Assembly: GCA_036320915.1 (NCBI GenBank)
Contig: JAXBDG010000002.1
Coordinates: 372,001-436,000, forward strand
DNA length: 64,000 bases
From: Linnemannia elongata
Taxonomy: Eukaryota > Mortierellomycota > Mortierellomycetes > Mortierellales > Mortierellaceae
Reading direction: 5' to 3'
The translations under genes and the position numbers were made by a program. The notes under the pieces were generated by a model. The model had not been told where the DNA came from. It saw only the letters and a program-made list of their open reading frames with translations, and did no database searches. Shown piece after piece: positions 58,101-64,000 of the stretch (positions are counted from its first letter, which is position 1; each line of letters opens with the position of its first letter).

Positions 58101-61092
58101 ATTTGATGACTCTCATGGGTCTTCAGAAGCGTGACGGTAATGCCTCAACGGACGATCTATTGATATCTGCTGCTGCGTTCGATTACAGCAACAAGTCCAA
58201 CATTGTCTCGACTTCTTCAATGGGTACCGACGGTGCAGTTGTAGCTGCTACTAAACGAGAACGGTCAGTCTCGACCTCGAACCTGACGCCCTTGACAGAG
58301 ATCCATTCTGTAATTACCCTCCCTTCGGCTTCCAACTCTTCGTCGCCCCACCCCTTGTCGTTCAGTAAGATGTTCAAGTCGATCCGCAAGAACAGCAAGG
58401 CATCGTTGAAGGATAACAGCAACTCTGCAGCTACGGTCTCAGCCAAGGTCAACGACTCCAAGCGCTACTCCATCGGCAGTGAGGTCGATCTTTCAGTAGG
58501 AGATCTCGAGTCGGAGGCATCCCACCCTCAGGAGCCAACAGAGTCCAAGCCCAACTCTCGTGGATCCAACCATGGAGTCAGCAGGAGAGCAACCTCGGGA
58601 GGCATCAACAAGTGGGTCAAGGACCGGTTCCATAAGCGGACCAACTCGAATGATCTCGGCAGTCTCCAGACCAACAACGCCTCTATGACTTCCCTTCACT
58701 CCAGTCACGGTGGTGCTCTGGACCTCTTGGATGGACAGCAGCCTGTCCGGGATTCTGGATATGGAGCTGTCGGCGGCAGTTCGACCCCTGAGCCTGGTGC
58801 TTCCACAAGGATCATTGGAAACCGTCACCAGAACAAGAGCACAGGACATTTGCCCTCGGGATCACCCTTTGCCTCTCGCGATGGTACCCACCAGCTCTCA
58901 TCTTCTTTTGACCCTTCCCAGAAGAAAGAGCGCGACTACCGGTACAGTTACATGAGTATGGAAAGCCAGGTCACTCAGGGAACCGAGAATGACTCTGAGG
59001 CGACGGATCTGGATGCCCTTTCACAACAGCAGCACCGTTTGTCGTCCGTTCATTCGCCTACGACACCTCTCCCTTCGTCGCCCATCATGGGACTTTCGAG
59101 TAACCAGTCCGCAGGATCTGGTAACAACTGGAATGCGGCGACTCCTCGGTATGGCCAGAGTGCAGCCCACATCAAGCCTTTGATGCAATACCTCAAGGAC
59201 CTTCACGATCTCGACCCCGATTCTTCTGAGTGGGAAGAGGTCTACGCCTGGCGTCGCGTCTGGAACGCTGAGCGCGCAGCCCCTGCAGGTTTGGGCGGCA
59301 GCAATGTCAACACTCCTGCTTCCTCTCAAGCCAACAAGGACTCTGACGAACCTACGGATGAGGCGACTCTGGATCAGGAGCAGCAGGAACAATTGGCCAA
59401 GAGCGAGGAGGTTCGTCTGGCCAAGTTGCAGGCTCAGGCTTCAAGACGTCGCAGGATTGTTGAGGAGATTATGACGACGGAGAGGACCTACGTTGAGGGA
59501 CTCAAAGGGTTGGTTGAGATTTATCTGACCCCAGCCTTGCAGATCATGCCCCCCGGTGATCACAAGGCGGTCTTTTCGAATGCCCAGGCGATCTATACCT
59601 TCCATGCGAACCATTTCTTGCCCGAGCTGGAGAAGGCGTTCAAAATCTCGCTGACTGAAGCTGCGGCTTCCCAGCAGGCTAACAAGGACACCTTGGCGGC
59701 GCAGATGATGAGTCCCGTCAGCCCTGTCCCGACTTCATCTTCTCAGTTCTTGTCAGACCCCTCCACCCCGTCGTCGGCTGCTTCTTCATCCGCAGCTTTG
59801 GTCCCCGACAGTGAATCAAAGCAGGTCTCTGGCACTTCTGCCATTAGCAACAGCCAGCAGCAGCAGGATGAGACAACCAACCGGGACTCCCAGGCCCTCT
59901 CTGAGTCATCTGCCACCGCGCCATCCACACCTGCCTCTGCCGCGACAACAGCGATCAAGATTGCGGTTGAGGACAGGATCGGTCGAGTCTTTGCTGAGCA
60001 CGTGGCCTACATGAAGATGTACAGCTTCTACATCAACAACTTTGACAATGCCCTCCGGGTCCTCCAGACCCAGTTGACGCAGGCCAAGCACAAGAAGAAG
60101 ATGAAGGAGTTCTTGAGAAGATGTGCCAAGCACCCGAACCACACCCAGCTCGCTCTCCAGGGTTACTTGCTCCTCCCTGTTCAGCGTATCCCTCGTTACA
60201 AGCTCTTGCTCCAGGATCTGCTGGAGAACACCTGGGTCGACCATGTGGATTACCAGGACATTGCGACGGCGCTGGAAAAGATCTCGACCCGTGCGGATGA
60301 GATGAATGAGCGGAAGCGACAGTATGAGAATCACGAGAAAGTCTTGCTTGTCCAGAACCGCATCATTGGACAGTACAAGACCCCGCTTGTTCAGCCTCAT
60401 CGCAAGGTTGTGAGGGAAGGCATGTTGCATTTGATCCGTGTGGTCACCAGGAATGTGTCGATGATGGGTCTGGATAACAAGTCTTCGTCGTCCCTACTCG
60501 CTACCGCTGCTACTCCGGCTGGAGCTGCGGCCCCATCGGTTCCTATGGGAGACATGACGGTCCATCACTTGTCTGAGGAGACGGTCGAAAAGTCGTTCTT
60601 GTTCATCTTGTTCAACGATATCATGATCCAGTGTAACCCTGTCACTGGCAAGCCAGTCTCTGGAGGTCTGGGCGGAAGTTTCGCCGCCATGAATGGAAGC
60701 AGTGCTACTCTGGGTTCGTCCAATAGTGCACCTTTCTCAAGCGGTGGAGGCTCGGTCAGCGGTGCTAATGGAGCAAGTGGTGGAGCGGGAAGTGCTGGAG
60801 GGGATGGTGCGAGTGCTGTGACCAAGAACTTGGAGCTCCAGCGTGTTCTTCAACTCGAGTCGCGTCTCCACCCCGCCGAGGTCATTGGCAACGATGGTAA
60901 GAACTTTGCTTCATGCTTGGATGTATTTGACGATGGGTAGGTATATGTTGAGAGCTGTACGCTGACATGGTGTCTTTCTTTTCTTCTTATTCAATAGTTC
61001 TTCGCGTGGTAGATGATGCAATGGTTCTGTACCTGACGGGCGACAAGGATGTGATCCAGGCCTGGAAGGAGGACATCAACTCGCGTTGGTAG
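55151..61092 (+). CDS. LRR-DH-PH protein, Rho guanine nucleotide exchange factor
   Basis: Exons are 55151-57035, 57182-57439, 57717-60896 and 60998-61092, giving 1,805 residues. The first 600 residues are Ser/Pro-rich and disordered. A block of leucine-rich repeats follows (about 610-780) with units such as LQVLDLCDNQLEILPPELG, LKELYLSNNKLYKLPD and LRQLDVRNNQLKSLPP. Another disordered stretch leads to a Dbl-homology domain (about 1290-1590): RRRIVEEIMTTERTYVEGLK, FLRRCAKHPNHTQLALQGYL, then LLPVQRIPRYKLLLQDLLEN, the CR3 helix. A low-complexity insert sits inside it. A PH domain follows (VREGMLHLIRVV, FLFILFNDIMIQCNP) and ends in the last exon with AMVLYLTGDKDVIQAWKEDI. DH-PH proteins load GTP on Rho GTPases at the plasma membrane. 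The target GTPase is not predictable. Introns keep phase throughout. Confidence 0.88.
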
Positions 61093-62668
61093 ACATCTAT
61101 CTGCTGACCCCCTTCGCCTTCCTGCACTTTCCTCCTGTTCCCTTCTTCCATGTTCGTATTTCGCTCTTGTTTTTTTCATGCACTTATTCCTTCTTCCTCT
61201 TCCTCTCAAAACACAACATCCAATGTTACCTTAATGCTGTTGATACCATTTATTATGTATGTCCCCCATTCCATTGCCCCGCATTTGCATATATTTTTTT
61301 TCATTTCCCTTCACCATCTACCCTCATCATGCCCTTCCCTTCCTTTTCTCTTCCTTTCCCTTCCCTTCCCTCCGCTTCCCCCTTCTTTCGCAAACAAACA
61401 AACATGGGCGCACGATTCCCATATTCCCTTTGACATTAGCAGAGTTCTTCACCATCCTAACCGTCTACGAACAAACAAACAGGAAAAAAAATAAAACAAA
61501 GAGATTATCAAGTTTTCATGATGTTCAGGCATGGTCACTCGCTCGTTGCAGGTTTGTGAAAGGAAAAGGCTATGCCGCTTTTGATGGACGTCGACGAGTT
61601 CTACACCCTCCCACTTGATTGTCGGCGATAGGCGCCGCAGCATGTGTATTGCTGAGATCGACTGGGTTTCCCAGACTTTGTCACATGCCGTTATCGAACA
61701 CGGTTACGGAACCTTGATGACAAACTCTATTATTGTTTTTCGTCAGTTATTTCGTCAATCTTTCCTCTTAAAGCTCCTTCCGCTAGAGTTGATCCTCTAT
61801 ATCTAAAGAAAAGCTTTCCTAAGGCCAAGTCTAGGAAGAACTATTTCGCAAGCAAAATTGAAAAAAAAAAAAAAAAAAAAAAAAAAGAGGCTAAAGTAAT
61901 GAAGCAAATTTGGTCATTTGATTTTGAACAACTCATTAACAGTTTGTCATTTCGCCAAACGCATCCGAACTTTTTTGGTACTTGGTTGTTCTCGGGAGCC
62001 AGCTTAAGCTGATGATAGTAGATAAGAGGGATTTTTTCATAGTAATAATTAACTCGATCAGGCCTCGTTGGGAGGCAGAGGAAATGGGGGTTTGATGATG
62101 ATATGTTGAGTGTTGTCTTCCGTTGTAGGGGGACTTTTTTTTTTTCCTGAGGATATTGCATATGCTGGAATGAAGAGAGTAAAAGAGGAGAGAGGAGAAG
62201 AAATGGAAGGAAGATAGAAAGGAAGGAAGGCTATTCATCTTTCCCCAATCGATTCTCTAATATTAATCGTCTCTCCTTTGTTCTTCTGCGTTCACTTTCT
62301 AATTTCCCTTCGCCGACAAGATATGACTAGACAAGATAACAATCACGTGTGAGTGTAGACAATCCGTCTTAATTGGTGAAGCACATCCATGTCTTCTCTT
62401 TTTTTATTTATCGCCTTTGGTCTTTTCTTCTTTTCTCTCTCTTTCCTTCATTCCTTTCATCCAGAACAACAAGGCCAGGATAAGTTCATCATCGATCGTT
62501 GAGAGCTTGGCGATCTCAATGAGAATTTGGAGATAAGGGCCTCTTCTCTATGCTATTATCGGCACAAAGATACACAGCACACTTCTAATATTCGACACAT
62601 GTGCTTAGCCTGGAATAGTTGGTACAATATTTGGCGTTGTTGAAGAAGGATATCAATCTAACATTACG
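61093..62668. other. intergenic: 3' flank of the RhoGEF gene, A27 tract, no supported gene
   Basis: CT-rich 3' flank runs to about 61380, with an A27 run at 61860-61886 and a CACGTG at 62345-62350. I looked on the plus strand for the missing upstream parts of the IQGAP copy (GAP domain, IQ motifs) and did not recognise them. Confidence 0.5.
61860..61886 (+). repeat. A27 homopolymer
   Basis: Twenty-seven consecutive A residues lie within AT-rich intergenic sequence. Confidence 0.85.
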
Positions 62669-63893
62669 ATGAACGAGTTATTTATTACCTATCAACTATT
62701 GGCTCAACACCACGACACCCTTGCACCTCAGGAGAAGCACCACTAGCAGATGTGTCTCGACGAACTCGAGCCGGCTCTTCGTCAGGTTCCCCGCAAGAAA
62801 ACCAAGACTATCATCTTGATTATTTTCAGTCGATGGGAGACACCTATTCAGGACCAGCACTCGACATTCTTGTGAGAGACCAACATCACCCAAGTTGATA
62901 TCATGTACAAGGAGACAAAGTCGATTCTCGTTCAGCTGATCCGTTCAATCCCAGGTATTGCTGACAAGCGGCCTCTGGACTTGATGAAGATTGCAGAGAC
63001 TGCTGCGACGACAAAGGATGCGATCTTGATCCGCAAGGGTATCAAGGTGAAAGAGATGCTGATTGAGCTGGAAGCGCCGAACGTGATCGATGACCATTTT
63101 ACATTCATGACGGAAGAGGTGACAGAGGAGCTGAGGCACTTGGGCAACCTGAGGGAGAAGGTGAACGAGGAGGCGGCCAGTTTGGAGAGCGTCTACAAGA
63201 CTATTGGCGATCACAACAACTACTTGAGGAATCAGCTGGATTCATACAAGGCCTACCTCCAGAACGTGCGCATGCAGAGTGGTGGAGGAAACAGTCCTGG
63301 ACAGGGTTCTGGTGTCGGTGTTGTCAAAGTTGGAGGAAAGGAGGCCAAGAAGGGCAAGCAGCAGGTGCTCGGACCGTTCAAGTTTACGCACCACCAACTC
63401 GAGAAAGACGGCGTCATTGCCGAGAGCAACGTTCCCGAGAACAGGTAAATTTCTTTTCTTTGTACTGTTTTGTCTGTTTGGGAGGCGCTTGGTTACATTT
63501 GAGTATCATTGAAATGCGCTTGCTAATACGCTCTGTCTATACTATGTGACACGAACGATGATAGGCGAAGCAATATTTTCTTCAACATTACGTCACCTAT
63601 TCCAGGAACGATTATTATTGCACTTCACTACAAGGGTCGCGATAAGGCCATTCTGGAGATGGATTTGAAGCTGGACGATCTTCTCGAGAAGGTAACCAAC
63701 CATTCGATCATGGATCCATCTTGACTCTGATATGTTTTTGTACATGCACCTTGGTACTCACCCATCCTTTATTCTTCCTTTTCTCTCTAACTAATAGCAA
63801 CAAGATCAGGTGCAACTGTTGGATCTGGAGTATGTACACCTGAATGTCAATAAGGTTTTGGCCTTGTTGACCAAGACCTTCATCAAATGCTAA
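62669..63893 (+). pseudogene. 5'-truncated IQGAP/Sar1-type C-terminal copy with two in-frame stops
   Basis: One frame reads MNELFITYQLLAQHHDTLAP, then TAG (62744), QMCLDELEPALRQVPRKKTK, FSRWETPIQDQHSTFL, then TGA (62873), and on into MYKETKSILVQLIRSIPG. This matches the segment that links the GAP-related domain to the RasGAP C-terminal domain of IQGAP proteins. After the second stop an intact stretch remains: 62903-63444, 63565-63691 and 63798-63893 splice in phase to 254 residues, ending LLTKTFIKC. The CH domain, IQ motifs and GAP-related domain are absent. IQGAPs scaffold actin and cytokinesis. The retained introns argue for a DNA-level duplication rather than a retrocopy. The 254-residue part could still be expressed from the ATG at 62903. 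Confidence 0.75.
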
Positions 63894-64000
63894 AGTGTTA
63901 TATATGATGACACCAAAAGAGTAGGAAAAAAAACAACCCATTCTTCTGCCCTTTTTCGCCATTTTTCTCTACATTTTTCTTTCGTCCTCTCACATAATAA

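Noticed and set aside
62669..63893. IQGAP copy as a processed pseudogene
   Set aside because: Two introns with normal splice sites are retained, so reverse transcription of an mature mRNA is unlikely.

Overview
The window is eukaryotic nuclear DNA, most likely from an early-diverging fungus of the Mucoromycota (Mortierella and relatives are my best guess). Genes are split by short GT-AG introns, mostly with GTAAGT-like donors and TAG or CAG acceptors. Leaders are rich in C and T, and many proteins carry long Ser/Thr/Asn/Gln-rich disordered stretches. Two genes point away from the Dikarya: a gamma-secretase PEN-2 subunit and an ABCD4-type cobalamin transporter. The exact lineage is inference. 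No rRNA, CRISPR array or intact transposon was seen, and I recognised no tRNA by eye.

Layout, left to right. (1) 1-5 kb holds three genes linked to mRNA processing: TLS1/C9orf78 (-), an R3HCC1L-like protein (+) sharing its promoter region, and an FNBP4-like protein with a degenerate WW motif (-). (2) 5-7.3 kb holds PEN-2 (+) and a small, probably mitochondrial protein with only the GBBH-like N-terminal zinc domain (+). (3) 8.6-14.1 kb holds a convergent pair: an ELF1-like zinc-ribbon protein with a long N/Q/G/Y-rich tail (+) and a three-finger C2H2 factor (-). (4) 16-23.3 kb holds an ABCD4-type half transporter (-) and a USP36-like deubiquitinase (-). (5) A gene-free stretch of about 4 kb is followed at 27.4-35.7 kb by an 18-exon Cdc7/sepH/MAP3K-epsilon kinase (+) that converges on SEC24 (-, 36.6-41.1 kb). 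(6) Another 4 kb stretch without a supported gene is followed by an RING-H2 protein with a predicted myristoylation site (+, 45.3-48.9 kb), a disordered protein (+, 49.8-51.8 kb), a repeat-rich gap, and an LRR-DH-PH Rho exchange factor (+, 55.2-61.1 kb). (7) The right edge carries a broken copy of an IQGAP C-terminus (+).

The genes do not form a pathway cluster. Shared themes are splicing and EJC biology at the left, membrane trafficking and lysosome-type functions (PEN-2, ABCD4, SEC24), and septation or Rho signalling at the right (sepH kinase, RhoGEF, IQGAP fragment). All spliced models were built by hand from splice signals, reading phase and family similarity. Every junction quoted keeps the frame open, but none is backed by transcript data.
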